A program made the position numbers and the translations under genes. A stretch of DNA of 64,000 bases from Pseudo-nitzschia pungens (lineage: Eukaryota; Bacillariophyta; Bacillariophyceae; Bacillariales; Bacillariaceae), in assembly GCA_037355855.1 (NCBI GenBank), contig CM074758.1:8901001-8965000 (forward strand), read 5' to 3'. Below, piece by piece: positions 9,476 through 20,916 of this stretch. The first letter of the stretch is position 1, and every line of letters starts with the position of its first letter. The notes under the pieces are model-generated. The model was not told the DNA's origin, ran no database searches, and was given only the letters and a program-made list of their open reading frames with translations.

Positions 9476-12178
9476 ATGAGTGTTGTTGGACTCGACATTG
9501 GTCTTCAAAACTGCGTGATTTCCGCTGCCGGTCGTGGTGGAGTGGATGTCATTCTCAATGGTAATTCCAACCGTCTTAACCCGTACGTTACCTATAGGTC
9601 CAAGACTAAGAGTCTGCTTATTTTCGTCACGGGTTTTCATTACTTGGTCTCTTATGACGCTGATTGAATGTATTTGCTACGCAATGCTGTGGTTCTGACT
9701 TTTTGCATTGTTTCTTTCCTCTCTCAAAACAAAACATGTATGATTTTTTGTGTCTCACGACCATCGGTAAAACTTCTGCAGTGCCATGGTCACTTTCGAC
9801 GAATCGCGCAAAATGGGGGAGCAAGTAGCCGGGTCGACGTCCATATCGAAATTCAAAACCACCATCAAAAACATGAAGCGTCTGGTTGGTCTTTCCTTCG
9901 AGGATCCCCGAGCGCAAAAGGAAATGAAGCGAGTTCCATATGAATGTGTTCCTCTTCCCCATGCATCGGGAGGTCCTGCGTCGATCGCCGTTAAGGTGCC
10001 CAACAGCGAGGGGGTAGATACCATCATTCCTATCGAACAAGTGCTGGGAATGATCATTCACCACATGGGAATGATCGCTGCCAAAAAAGCCGCGGAGGCA
10101 TCGGGCAGCAACATTAAGGATCCTGCGGCATTGTTCCCACAGGACTGGGTAATTGCCATTCCTCCCTACTACACGGACGCGCAGAGACGGGCCGTTCTCA
10201 ACGGATGCAACATTGTTGGAATCCCGGGTGTCCAGCGACTGATGCACGAAAACACGGCCACCGCATTGGCCTATGGAATTTTCAAGGACATTCGCAAAGA
10301 ATTTACAAAGGAAAAGCCGACCAACGTCATGTTTATCGACATGGGAGCTTCTGCGTTCACAGTCACGATTGCGGCATTCGAGCCAGGAAAGCTCACCGTT
10401 AAATCGTGCAACTTTGACGACAGCGTTGGTGGAAGAGATTTCGATGAATTGATTGGGAACTGGGTCGCTGAGAAATTTGTCGAAAAGTACGGAAAGAAGC
10501 TATCCTGTGCCCCTCAGAGCAAACCCAAGGTCATGCTCAAGATTATGGCGGCCGCAGAAAAGGCGAAGAAGACGCTCAGTCCACAGGGTGTGAAAGAGGC
10601 TTCTATCAACTTGGAATGTTTGATGGAGGACTTGGACTTCAACATCATGTTGAAGGCCGAGGACTACGAGGCAATGAGTGCGCCACTCCTTGCGAAGCTT
10701 GAAGAACCCATTAAGAAGACTCTGGCCGAGGCAAAATTGACTGCCGCGGATCTTTCGTCCGTTGAGATTGTTGGTGGAAGCACTCGTATTGGTTTTCTAA
10801 AGAAAAAGTTTAAGGACATTTTGGGAGTCTCGACCCTATCCACGACCATGAACGCAGATGAGGCCGTCTCTCGTGGTGCGGCATTGCAATCCGCCATTCT
10901 ATCACCCCGATTCAAGGTCTTGCCCTACGAAATTGTCGAGTACGGAACCCTTCCCATCAAGCTTGCGTGGGACGAAGACAAAGAGCAAGGTATGGAGGTT
11001 GATGCCGAGGGAGCGGACATGCCCACCAACTCTGTCGTCATGTTTGGTCGAGGACTGAACTTTCCTATTGTGCGCCGCGTCACTCTCCGTCGCAACGGAG
11101 AATTCAAGGTTAGCAGCAGCTACGACGATTCTGCCGCATCATACGGACTGCCATCGGGTGCCACTACGGATATTTCGAACTGGACCATCAAGGCACCCGC
11201 CGGCGACGAAAAGAAAATCCGGGTGAACGTCAAGCAGGATATTCACGGAATAGTCCAAATGAGTTCGGCACAGATGGTGGAAGAAATCGAAGAGGAGGAA
11301 GCGGCGCCTTCCAAGGAAGAAGAAGCAAAGGCCGGTGAAGAAGCCAAAGAAGGGGAAGCTCCTGCGGAGAAGAAGAAAAAGGTTAAGAGAACCAACTTGG
11401 AGTACACGGAATCGAAGCCATTGGAATGGACTGATGCCGAGATTGCTACTTTCACCGCCACCGAGACCGCTATGAGAAGTGCCGACCGTCTCGTACAAGA
11501 AACTTCGGACATGCGAAACGAGCTTGAATCTTACATCTACGACATGCGCGACAAGATCACCATGGAGTCCAGTCTCGGAGCGTATGCGACTGATGCCGAA
11601 AAGGACAACTACATTAAGAAAAATGACGAGACCGAAAACTGGCTCTACGAAGATGGTTTCGACGCCAAGAAGGATGTCCTTGCCGTGAAATTGAGTGAGT
11701 TGAAGAAGCTTGGGGGTCCTGTAGAAAAGCGCGCCGAAGAAGCACAGGACCCGACCTCCCGCCGTTGCCTCGCTCCAAAAGAATGTAGAGAAATACAAGA
11801 AGTGGTTGGCTGACGCACAAGCAAGCGACGACTTATTCTCACATTACAGCAGAGGAGTTCTCAACGTGCCACAAAAAGTGCGACGAAGTATCCAACTGGC
11901 TGTACGAGATGCTTGATAAACAGGGCTCATTGGCTCAAAACGTTGACCCTGCATTCCTTGCTTCTGATGTAATCAGTAAGAACAAGGGATTGACCAATGT
12001 CTGCAGTCCAATCGTCCACAAGCCGAAGCCCAAACCAAAGGCTGAGCCCAAGGAAGAACCCAAGCCAGCTGCAGATGCACCGGCGCCGGAAGCTGACAAG
12101 GCCGCCGAGCCTGTCCCCATGGAGACTGAGGAGCCAGGAGAGAAAAAGGAAGACGAAATGGAAGTCGAGGAAGCATAA
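9476..12178 (+). CDS. Hsp110/Sse-type Hsp70 family chaperone, frame broken twice
   Basis: A nucleotide exchange factor and holdase for cytosolic Hsp70. Exon 1 is 9476-9582 (MSVVGLDIGLQNCVISAAGR, the Hsp110 version of the first ATPase strand). The intron is 9583-9781 with GTACGT and CTGCAG borders. Exon 2 from 9782 continues with PAMVTFDESRKMGEQ and runs through the ATPase domain (VMFIDMGASAFTVTI, IVGGSTRIGFLKKKFK), the substrate domain, an acidic Lys/Glu loop (about 515-555) and the helical domain. The long frame then shifts near 11750: one C fewer in GACCCGACC restores RPPAVASLQKNVEKYKKWL. A second shift near 11850 (+1 or -2, beside a CACA-like site) restores HITAEEF and the tail NWLYEMLDKQG to EVEEA. 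The full product would be about 834 residues, normal for the family. The breaks are either base-call indels or recent damage, because all three frames keep conserved sequence. No GT-AG pair removes either shift. Confidence 0.85.
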
Positions 12179-15173
12179 TATGAAAGAAAGCGAAAGAAAA
12201 CAAAAATTAGTGTTTGCGGATTAAACAATAATAGTGCGTTTTTGGAGTCTAGTTCTATGCTCAACACTACTAGCCCGACCACACATTAGGGAAATAATGT
12301 AACCGTCGTACTGTTGTTCGAATGCACGACTGTCGACTACCCAAGACTATTATTTCATAAATTGAAAGAAAAGCAGTGTTCGATAGTGCTGATTTCCAGA
12401 AAGGTTGGGAGTGGTACATTAATCGTCTTATCTTTTTCATCGAAGAGAAATAATCCGCAACATGAGATGCGCCACAAAACCGGTTGCGTGATTCAGGAAG
12501 GACCTTCTTCTTTCAAGATGAATCCAAATTATTTATTGGTGCAATGAAGTCATTGATTGACACAAAGCATCCGATTTCTCTCTATGGTCACAATACTATG
12601 AAATGAATTGAAAGATGACAGCTGGAAGACACAATCACATCCTGTGTGATACAATACTTGCAATAGCTACTATTGATGGATACTGGTGGGACCAACTGAG
12701 CTCAAACCCCAGCTCCATACCTGGCTTTGGAAGGTAGTGAAAGGTCGAGGTCTACGATCCAGACTTTGTTGTGAACAGGCGCAAACCAAAAACCAAAAGC
12801 TCGATGGGGAAGCACTACTAGTTGCATCCGTAGCCAAACATTTGCCAACACTCTGATGGACTGTTTTTTAAAATATTTTTCACACAGGACACGGAGGTGA
12901 GAAAGAGAAAGTACGCTGTTGCGCCAATGAAACTGGCTATTCTGACACTGCTAAGCTCAGTTACTACTATTATTTGTTGTTGATCAGAAGATTTTTTGGG
13001 CAACATGGGATTGGTCCATGGCGTCGAGGTGCAACAAGAAAACATAACTCGAAAAATAGATAGGAACTTCTAGTAGAAGATGAGGCCGACTAATTTACGA
13101 GGTCAATGACGGAAAGTGTTTCCTCTTCATCCTCCGATCCCTGGAATAGAAGGAGAAGCGCTAAGGGCATACACGTACTTCTACGGTTACGACAACAGTT
13201 CAATACTTGCAATCGAACGAAGACACGACAAAATTCAGTAACAGTTCGGAAGGTCATCCGTCCTACCGGCATTTAGTTTGGTCTCATCACAGAACGATTC
13301 CTTCTACACGAACGTATGTATTTTCCTGTTCTGTCAACTTTGGGATTGGCATGGGGAGCTTGATTCTTGACATGCAGCGAACGCAAGTCTAGCAAACCAT
13401 TGTATTTTTTTTTGTGGAGGCTTATTCCGATGAGATAATCTGAACGAAAGTCATCATCCCTCCAATGAGTGGGGATCTTTATCAACAAATCTTGGACCTG
13501 TCACGCAGTCCTTGGAGGAAAGAATAGTGCTCTTCTTTCCAACCTTATTTGACAAATCTCTGTTACGTACAATGTGAAAGTATACGTGCCGTATGAATGA
13601 AAGAACTATAAGTAGTATTGTCCCGGACCGCAGGTCGCGCAAATGGTCCAAGAACGATTTTACGTAGCGAATATTCTTCCTATGGCCCGGATCCTTAACT
13701 AACTTTTTTGCAGAAGGAATTGACAAAATGTAAGCACGTGCTTTTCATTCGCTGAAAAAACAAGTCCAAACTTTTTCGAAGAGGCATGAAAAAATCAAAA
13801 TAAATACTTGTAATCACCACTCTCAGCACAGTTCCAGCTCGAAAGGGTGTCACTCTAGAACTCTTGAGGAGTCCGTCTATCACCTCCGAGTCACTGCACC
13901 CACCTCGCTACAGATCGGGTCGCATAAAATCAGGTAAGAAGAAATCATTCGAGTATCCCATGATACTTGTACAACCGTAACCATCTCTCGTTGCGGACGC
14001 GAAGCTTACGCGAACGAGAACGGACCCGTCGTCGTTGTCACGAGCAGCATCGGCTGCTTGTTTGAAAAATACAATGTGCTATCGTTTCTTTTTGGGATAC
14101 CGTTCCCCGAACTCTCCGTTCGAGTGCAAGTCAAAGCGCCCATGGTGAAATTCGGTACGCATCTCCGCGTATTCAAAGCCTCGACGGTCGATCGATCGAT
14201 CGATCGATCGATCCGGGATCCGTCGCAGAGGTCAATTTCGAATTTTCGATTGGTTCGACTTTTTGTTGAAGCTATTGAAGACGATACCGTAACTCATTAT
14301 TTTGAGATGGATTGATTCGATTGATTCGTTCACTCGAGAGACGAAAACCACGCCCGTCCATGTTTCGAATTCGAGTCCAACGAGTCGGCAATCAAATTTT
14401 TGCCCATACTTTTCGAACGAAACGAGATGATCATTCAGTATGTTGGGTTTAGTACCGGTAAGGTTTACCGGTACATGAGGAACACGAGGAACGCGCGCAG
14501 GTGACGCTCCCAATACATGGATGCTGATTTTCGTCCAAACCGTGACTTCTGATGATATTCGTGGAGAAGGGATTAACTTTTTATTTTTTATTCCACTCTT
14601 GTGCAACGATTCGCAAACGCACCACGTTGTTCGATAAGTGGACCTAAGCTCAACTCCGAGGCGCAGCCTTGCCCTTTTTTTATCGATCGTGCAACGATGA
14701 CCAGCTTCTTTGGCTCTACCTTACTGGTACCGTACACGTTTTGTATGAGCGAGATAGAACGTACCAACACCGTTACCACCAGTACTTTGAGAGAACCTCA
14801 TGGGGGAGTTCAGCACTTGTGCTCGTACAATCCCTACCGGTACCGATAAAAGTTATCACCAACCGGTACCATTATCAGAGCAACCTTCTCTCGGTAGCTC
14901 TCCCTCCGTTGACTGTCGCACATCCCAATCAAACCGTGTCCGTACCATCACCCGCCAAGGCGATCAACGGCATTGGATCATTGAACACTCTCTCACAAGC
15001 TCGCCTCTTCTCGTCGTTCGTTATTCTAGAAACTCGAAAAGCAAAATCGAAAGCAACGGGTGAGGGTGGCAATTCGCCGAAAACGAGTCGCTCGAAAATC
15101 ATCGATCGATTGAAGCACAAAGCAACAAACCGATAAATAAGTAATAATAAACAAATCGATCAGATCGTACAAA
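12179..15173. other. Long intergenic region
   Basis: About 3 kb with no supported gene. A string of modest minus-strand open frames tiles 13090-13883 in shifting frames without any domain I recognise; it might be a worn remnant. A TCGA tetranucleotide run lies at about 14186-14213. The region just before 15174 is AT-rich and is probably the 5' leader of the PH-domain gene. Confidence 0.4.
14186..14213. repeat. ATCG tetranucleotide repeat
   Basis: Seven tandem ATCG units, fully self-complementary, in intergenic DNA. Confidence 0.9.
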
Positions 15174-16274
15174 ATGGGTGACCAGGAAGAAAATTTCGAT
15201 CTGAACGCCTTGAGAGGGACGGCAGCAACGTTCGAGAACAAAGTCATGGGGAGAACCGAAGATGATGATTTGAATGCACTGGCCGAGCTCGTACCTGACG
15301 TGAAAAACCGAAATCACGAACCCTCTGGCATGATGATGGAGGAACAATCATCACCGGAAGGGGGACAAGGTTTCTTGCTCGAAGCGGAAATGCCCCGTGT
15401 TGTTCCGCAAGGCGAGCCCGATGATTCGAAAAAAGAGGGAGTCGCCGGCGATGAGAACGAGCCGAAGAAAGGATCCTTTGTAGGTGATGACGATTCGTCC
15501 TCGGAAGGCGACATCAACGATGTCCTGTATGCTGGAGAGCAAGTCAACTCGGACCATGGTCTGAGCGATAATGCTAGGGACCGAGCCAACGATGACCCGG
15601 CCGCAAACAACGAAAACAACCTAGGGCTCGTCGCTGATTACAACAACATTTCTTCCGCCCAGTCTCTGTCCACTGCTACCCAGACCCACGAGGTCCGGAT
15701 GCCCATGTACCTACCCACCTTCAAACCCGCTACCGGGTGCACTAATGCCTCGGACTTTATCGTACGCTGCTTCGTGGCTCGGCTGCGATCGGGTATTACG
15801 GTCGTGAAACACGGGAGATCAAGGTGGTGCAAATCGCGGCTGCGCGTCCTTCACATTCATCCCGACGGCCGGTCGCTGAGCTGGAAACCGGCAGCGGGCG
15901 AGCCCCACAGTCCCAAGAGACCCCCCAAGCTCGATCTGACGACCTGCGAAGAGGTCCGCCACGCCTGGAGCGTGGATCCGCACAATCAAATGTACACAGG
16001 GACACCCATTCTGAGGCAAAAGTGCGAAGCAGCCAACGCCCACAAGTCCTTTGCGTTAATATTTCCCAAGCGGACGGTGGACATTACGTCGGTGACGGCA
16101 GACCAATGCAAGGTTTTAATGGAGGGGTTTTCCGCATTGTGTTTCCGGCTCCAGGTGGCGAACCTGGCCGGTAAGGGAAGCCAGAAGGGCACGCAGCGGA
16201 TGCCGGAGGAAGAGGATCGTATCTCCAATTCGACATCGGCGACGCTGACCAACAACACGGCCCAGATCAAATAA
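15174..16274 (+). CDS. PH-domain protein with acidic disordered N-terminus
   Basis: A 366-residue single-exon protein. Residues 1-185 are acidic, low in hydrophobics and probably disordered (runs such as DDDSSSEGD). Residues from about 190 to 335 look like one pleckstrin homology domain: FIVRCFVARLRSGITVVKHG, then RSRWCKSRLRVLHIHPDGRSLSWKP as strands 1-4, a Pro-rich loop, an acidic strand LDLTTCEEVRHAW, KSFALIFPKRTVDITSVTA, and the closing helix CKVLMEGFSALCFRLQV. PH domains of this open-loop type bind phosphoinositides or serve as protein docks. No catalytic domain follows, so this looks like a membrane-recruited adaptor. The last 30 residues are Ser/Thr/Asn-rich. The start is the first ATG after an AT-rich leader with stops. 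Confidence 0.75.
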   Translation: MGDQEENFDLNALRGTAATFENKVMGRTEDDDLNALAELVPDVKNRNHEPSGMMMEEQSSPEGGQGFLLEAEMPRVVPQGEPDDSKKEGVAGDENEPKKGSFVGDDDSSSEGDINDVLYAGEQVNSDHGLSDNARDRANDDPAANNENNLGLVADYNNISSAQSLSTATQTHEVRMPMYLPTFKPATGCTNASDFIVRCFVARLRSGITVVKHGRSRWCKSRLRVLHIHPDGRSLSWKPAAGEPHSPKRPPKLDLTTCEEVRHAWSVDPHNQMYTGTPILRQKCEAANAHKSFALIFPKRTVDITSVTADQCKVLMEGFSALCFRLQVANLAGKGSQKGTQRMPEEEDRISNSTSATLTNNTAQIK

Positions 16275-18144
16275 CAATCCAACGGGGTCGGGCTGCCGGC
16301 ACCCGGTGGGGATGAATGGTCCGCGATCGATCCACGACCGAGAAAGAATCCATGAAGGAAATACTTGGTTCGCGGACGATGGAACATTCCGAGGACGTTT
16401 TTGACAACGATGCATACCGGTACTACTAACTATATAACTGTATTAGAACTATTTTTTGTATATGCACAATTCGAAGCCTTTCGTGCATCCGAAAAAAAGA
16501 GTGGCGAAGAGCATGATGCAATCGGATGGCCGAGACGAACTATTGGTGCCGGAGGCAAAGAGAGAAATGGGGAGCGTGTTGGATTCGAATTCCCCGAAGT
16601 TTTGGTGTTCGCAACAAGTCGCCACGGCACCACAACCCGTATTGCTGTGCGGCAGGGTATTCCGGGATCGAAAACATCTCGTGCCCCGCAAAAGGGGCTA
16701 AATCTCTCGCTCTCGCTCTCGCTCTCATTCACCGAGCTCTTTGACGGTCACACCACCACGATGCGAGCTACTACAAAGAGCATCCATTGCCCGTTACTAC
16801 TAGCTAGTCATTTCCACTAGGAGGAACAAGTCCAAGCATCACAAACCTCAGCAAAACACAATCAGCAAAGAGATACAATAATTGCTTGCTGCGGTTCTTG
16901 TTTTGAGACTGACGCTTGCTTGTGTTTAGGAAGTACCCACACCACGGTGGGCACTATTTTCGAGAAATGAGGAGTAATGCAAAACAACAAAAGCATTGCT
17001 TCGGTATTCTTCTGTATGTGGTGCTTGCACCAGAGGCTTGTTCAAAAAAATATATACTAGGACTACCAGTTGCTTCTTGCTTGTTGTATAGTACAGGATA
17101 CTAACATTATCCTAGTACGCAACACAGGTTTTCCTTACTGTTTTTCCTTTTCCGTCAATTTTGAGTATTGACGAACGCCTGCTGCACCGAATGTGAATGG
17201 GAGGACCTGAGCTCTAGTAGTAACTGTTCACCCAAACTTCTTACGGATACAGCAGCAGCTGATTACGCCTCTTCCACGCGTCCAGCACAGACCGAAACAA
17301 CTCTGCATGGATCCAAAGAAAAAATAAAAACTCTTCACCAAAAAATAATATGAAAAACATGATCTGGTTGGAATTGCGGGACTAAAATAGGTAGAATGCG
17401 AAAAACACACTTTGTGATTACTTCACACCAGTAAGATGGCAAATTCTCAAGTAAAGGTGTCTCATGGCCTGCCCATCAACGGCAAAACTGATGATATTAT
17501 TATCAATACAAGATTAGTATGCTGCTTAGGCGACTACGAGTACACGTAGCTTGTGTCAACTTGATCAATCTGGTCTCAACAAGATGTCAACGTTATTCCT
17601 TTAGCTTGTCACAAACATAATTACTACGAAGTAAAAACCTTACTGTATTAAAAAAGGTTAACTTACTGTAACGTCACAGAGTTATGATCATGATTTTTTT
17701 CGAATCAACCGTTTTTCACTGCGCCGCGTACATAACACTACGGTATGAAGACGAAGAAAAAACGTACGAGTACTCGTACTCGTAATCGTAAGATTACTTC
17801 CTTGGAAATTTCAGTACGTAGTACTCGTACTTCCTAAAACCGAGTACATATTGTTCCCTTGTACCCACCGCACGTGCTTGATGGTTCCAACAAGAATGGA
17901 CTTAAAAACAGAAAAGGTGTCATCAAACTGTGGAATACTACTTACTGTGGATTTGACTCGTTGGTGTCAAGCGCCGGAGGAAAATACATCAACTGAGACA
18001 CGGGGACATCATCAAAAATTGATGCTGATTGACTTCCAACGGTGCAGAATCGATGGGAAAGAAAACAAGAAACGAGGATTAGCAAATATTAATACCGTTA
18101 GGACAAAAATAAGGAAATGAATTTGATGGATAGACAAATAAACC
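16275..18144. other. Intergenic
   Basis: About 1.9 kb without a supported gene. A CTCTCG hexanucleotide run lies at about 16703-16727. Several overlapping small frames at 16430-16820 are chance products of this repeat-rich stretch. GTAC/TACT-type simple sequence recurs near 17765-17850. Confidence 0.45.
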
Positions 18145-18912
18145 ATGGAATGCGCAAACGTTTGTTCCCTGAACGATGGCCTTCAGAATGATTATGCCAG
18201 AGAAGCCTCTAGTTTTGCATCTGGTATGAATGCTGCAAATGACGCTTTCTTGTCATCTCGACCCGCAAATAAGACGATAGAAGTAAAATTGTTGAAAGAA
18301 AAGCTTCGAATAAAGTTCAAAATGAGAAGGCGCGTCATAACATCAGACGATATATCAACGGGGAAGAAGAAAAGGAGGAGGGAGGAACAAACCGGAATTG
18401 GCGATGAGATTGGTAGACCAAAAAAAGCACGCCAAGACGCTGTCGTCGCCAGCGACAGTGATTGCAAAGAATCTGATAGACACGACCAAAGGTGGGAGAG
18501 TCATTTTCAATCACTTCTCGAGTACAAGAAAAGTCACAACGGGTCGACTGCGGTCCCTCAAACTTATAAAGAAAAACCCGAGCTCGGCATTTGGGTTCAC
18601 AGGCAACGAACCCGATTTTTTAGCGGTCGCCTGTCGAAAGAACGAATACAGCGCTTGAATTCAGTCGGATTTGTGTGGCAAGTAACGAAATATGTACCTT
18701 GGGAAACAATGTACCAACGCCTTGTGGAGTACAAAGAGCGCTTTGGAACAACGCAAGTACCCCGATCGTACAAAGAAGATCCAGCTCTCGGATATTGGGT
18801 CTATAATCAACGCCAAAAATGCAAAAAGGAAGAACGTAAACGACTGTTGAAAAAAATTGGATTTGTGTGGTGTGTGAAAAAAAGAAGTCCTCAGTCCAAG
18901 AACTGTGCATAA
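18145..18912 (+). CDS. Helicase-associated (HA) repeat protein
   Basis: A 255-residue protein. The first 110 residues are basic and carry possible nuclear localisation clusters (GKKKRRREE, RPKKARQD). Two tandem HA repeats follow, at about 116-175 (WESHFQSLLEYKKSHNGST, then VPQTYKEKPELGIWVHRQR and LSKERIQRLNSVGFVW) and about 181-243 (WETMYQRLVEYKERFG, then VPRSYKEDPALGYWVYNQR and LKKIGFVW). This W-x(n)-L-x-Y-K...V-P...L-G-x-W-V-x-x-Q-R pattern is the helicase-associated domain, seen in large numbers in diatoms, usually without any helicase. The repeat is presumed to bind nucleic acid. The second repeat is a few residues shorter. No intron seen. Confidence 0.85.
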   Translation: MECANVCSLNDGLQNDYAREASSFASGMNAANDAFLSSRPANKTIEVKLLKEKLRIKFKMRRRVITSDDISTGKKKRRREEQTGIGDEIGRPKKARQDAVVASDSDCKESDRHDQRWESHFQSLLEYKKSHNGSTAVPQTYKEKPELGIWVHRQRTRFFSGRLSKERIQRLNSVGFVWQVTKYVPWETMYQRLVEYKERFGTTQVPRSYKEDPALGYWVYNQRQKCKKEERKRLLKKIGFVWCVKKRSPQSKNCA

Positions 18913-20252
18913 TTGGAAAGTTCGAGGAAAGGTTTGAAGTGAAGATATTGAAACCTTAAGTGCAATGTGATCGAATAGTGCCTGATGTACACCGAAGTAG
19001 CTTTCAAAGTTCCATGTTGAACTGTTACTACTACTTGTCTCGACAACAAGTGGGAAAAGATTTTTTCTGTGGGAAATCACTTCTCAATAATTATTATCGC
19101 GACCCGTTTACGTGTATTCTACTCTGATTATAAGAAAAGATTCAGTACTGGCCACGGATACAGATATGATACAGAAACAGAACGTAGATAGATGAATGGG
19201 CGATTGTTTGTGTTTTTTCATATCGTTAAAGGTCGCATCTTGGCACCTATCAGCAATTATTTGCGAGATAATCATGTTCTCCCACCTAATTTGGACTCAC
19301 ATCTGCTGGATTATTTTCCCGTACTATCATTTTTTGGAGAGTGACGTATGATTGTACACTTTTTGAGTGGTAAAAGATGGACATGATTGGATTGCTTGAG
19401 TCTCTTCGCAGTTTCGAAGGAAATCGACCAGCTTGCTGTTGCTTGTGCCCTTAGTAGGAATCCCCTCAATTTTTATAGGAGCATTTTTCAAAGCCTACTC
19501 TCCTTGCTTTCTTGTTTTTCTCTCAATCAATCAATAACCAAAACTTCTAGATCAAATGCTTGTCACTCTCATGTGAGTCAAGAATTGAATGATACGGTGG
19601 AGGAGTCCAAAGGACAGTACAGCTTATACTGTTGGCATCTACTATTCACAGGGCAGGTCACTGTGAGGATGCCATACAGGGATATGGGCAAAAGGGGCAA
19701 TGATGGTATCAGCAGGATGATACAAAAAATGAAAAAATGAATCCCAATTGTCATTACTGTATTTGGTGTTTGGGAGAGTTTTGTTGTTGATTGATTAAAT
19801 AAAGCATTTTTTGTTAGCTTCAGACAACATTAAGTTGAGAAAGATTATGATGTGACAACAATTACGAAGTAAGGTGTCCCCAGAGGTAATCAAAATGATG
19901 GAGGAGTCGCGAGCGCATTACCCTTGTGAGGAGTAGCGCGAGCGCTTGTAGTTTATGTTGTTAGTGGTTTCAAATTTAAAGTGGTTTGTTTGTTACAGAG
20001 CAACTTGTCTTTATTATTGTTGTTGCAAATAGAAGACCGGAGCGAAAAAAAGTGATCGAAATTTCGTCTCGGAGATTTCGAACCTCTATTCGAACTTTCC
20101 GACCTCTATTTTGAACCTCTACGTGGAAGTCTTACAGAGACTGTGACAGGATCGAGGCATATAGAGTTTTTTGAGCTAAAACTACCGGCTGACGCACATG
20201 TAGAAAATGTACTGGTTCTACGGGTGACACGGTCACTTTGCTTACTAAACCC

Positions 20253-20399
20253 TTACTACAAAATTCCTATCAGCTGTCCCCCGGTTGTACCGTACATCCT
20301 CGACTACTACAAAATTCCTATCAGCTGTCCCCCGGTTCTACGTGCCAGACTACTAATTTCTACTGAAACCGAGGGACAGCTGATAGCAATTCTGTAGTA
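20253..20399. repeat. Short repeat set with one inverted copy
   Basis: Two direct copies of a roughly 32-bp unit containing ATTCCTATCAGCTGTCCC (20253-20286 and about 20304-20337) are followed by an inverted copy containing GGGACAGCTGATAG (20368-20399). The third copy matches the others at most positions after reverse complementing, so the RNA or single strand could fold into a hairpin. It may be a worn miniature inverted-repeat element; no target duplication was found. Confidence 0.7.
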
Positions 20400-20501
20400 C
20401 TAATTTCTACGGAAATGTGACATGTGTCTTGACAATTCTTCACTCAGCTTAGATATTATTGGTTGATATCTTGTGGCTATGGAGAGGTGTCATACCGTAC
20501 T

Positions 20502-20833
20502 TATCACAAACTGGATCCCTCCCTCCAATTTCGAATCTTTCACAATCCAGAATTCATGGATCTTCAACCAGACTTGATGAAGTATTCGGTAAGTTTGCAC
20601 TCCTGAAGGATGTCAGTTCGAGGTGACTCGGAAAAAATCTCTGGCTTAGTACTGGTAACTTACTCACTAAATCGTACCTTACCTCATACCGCATCACAAA
20701 CTGGATCCCTCCCTCCAATTTCCTCCAATTTCGAATCTTTCACAATCCAGAATTCATAGATCTTCAACCAGACTTGAAGTATTCGGTAAGTTTGCACTCC
20801 TGAAGGATGTCAGTTCGAGGTGACTCGGAAAAC
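20502..20833. repeat. Imperfect 135-bp direct duplication
   Basis: Copy 1 is 20502-20635 and copy 2 is 20693-20833. Both run from ATCACAAACTGGATCCCTCC to GACTCGGAAAA. Copy 2 has an extra CCTCCAATTT-like insertion and lacks a TGA triplet; otherwise differences are few. It ends about 85 bp before the lipoxygenase ATG, so the second copy may lie in the promoter or 5' leader. Confidence 0.85.
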
Positions 20834-20916
20834 ATGTCTAGCTTAGCTCTAGCGTCTCACTATTGCTTATCATTGCCGTCTGGTGTATAGTATCTTCTTT
20901 CTTGTTTCGAGTCATC

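Larger units (their letters stand above)
18913..20916. other. Intergenic upstream of the lipoxygenase gene
   Basis: About 2 kb with no supported gene. Its right half holds the inverted/direct repeat set at 20253-20399 and the 135-bp duplication at 20502-20833, both listed separately. The frame at 19387-19740 has no domain and is not called. Confidence 0.45.

Noticed and set aside
12680..12740. ACCAACTGAGCTC, a possible minus-strand tRNA D arm
   Set aside because: The D stem does not close and no T arm or acceptor stem follows at the right distance.
13090..13883. String of minus-strand frames that could be a decayed transposase
   Set aside because: No recognisable motif in any frame; the tiling may be chance in AT-rich DNA.
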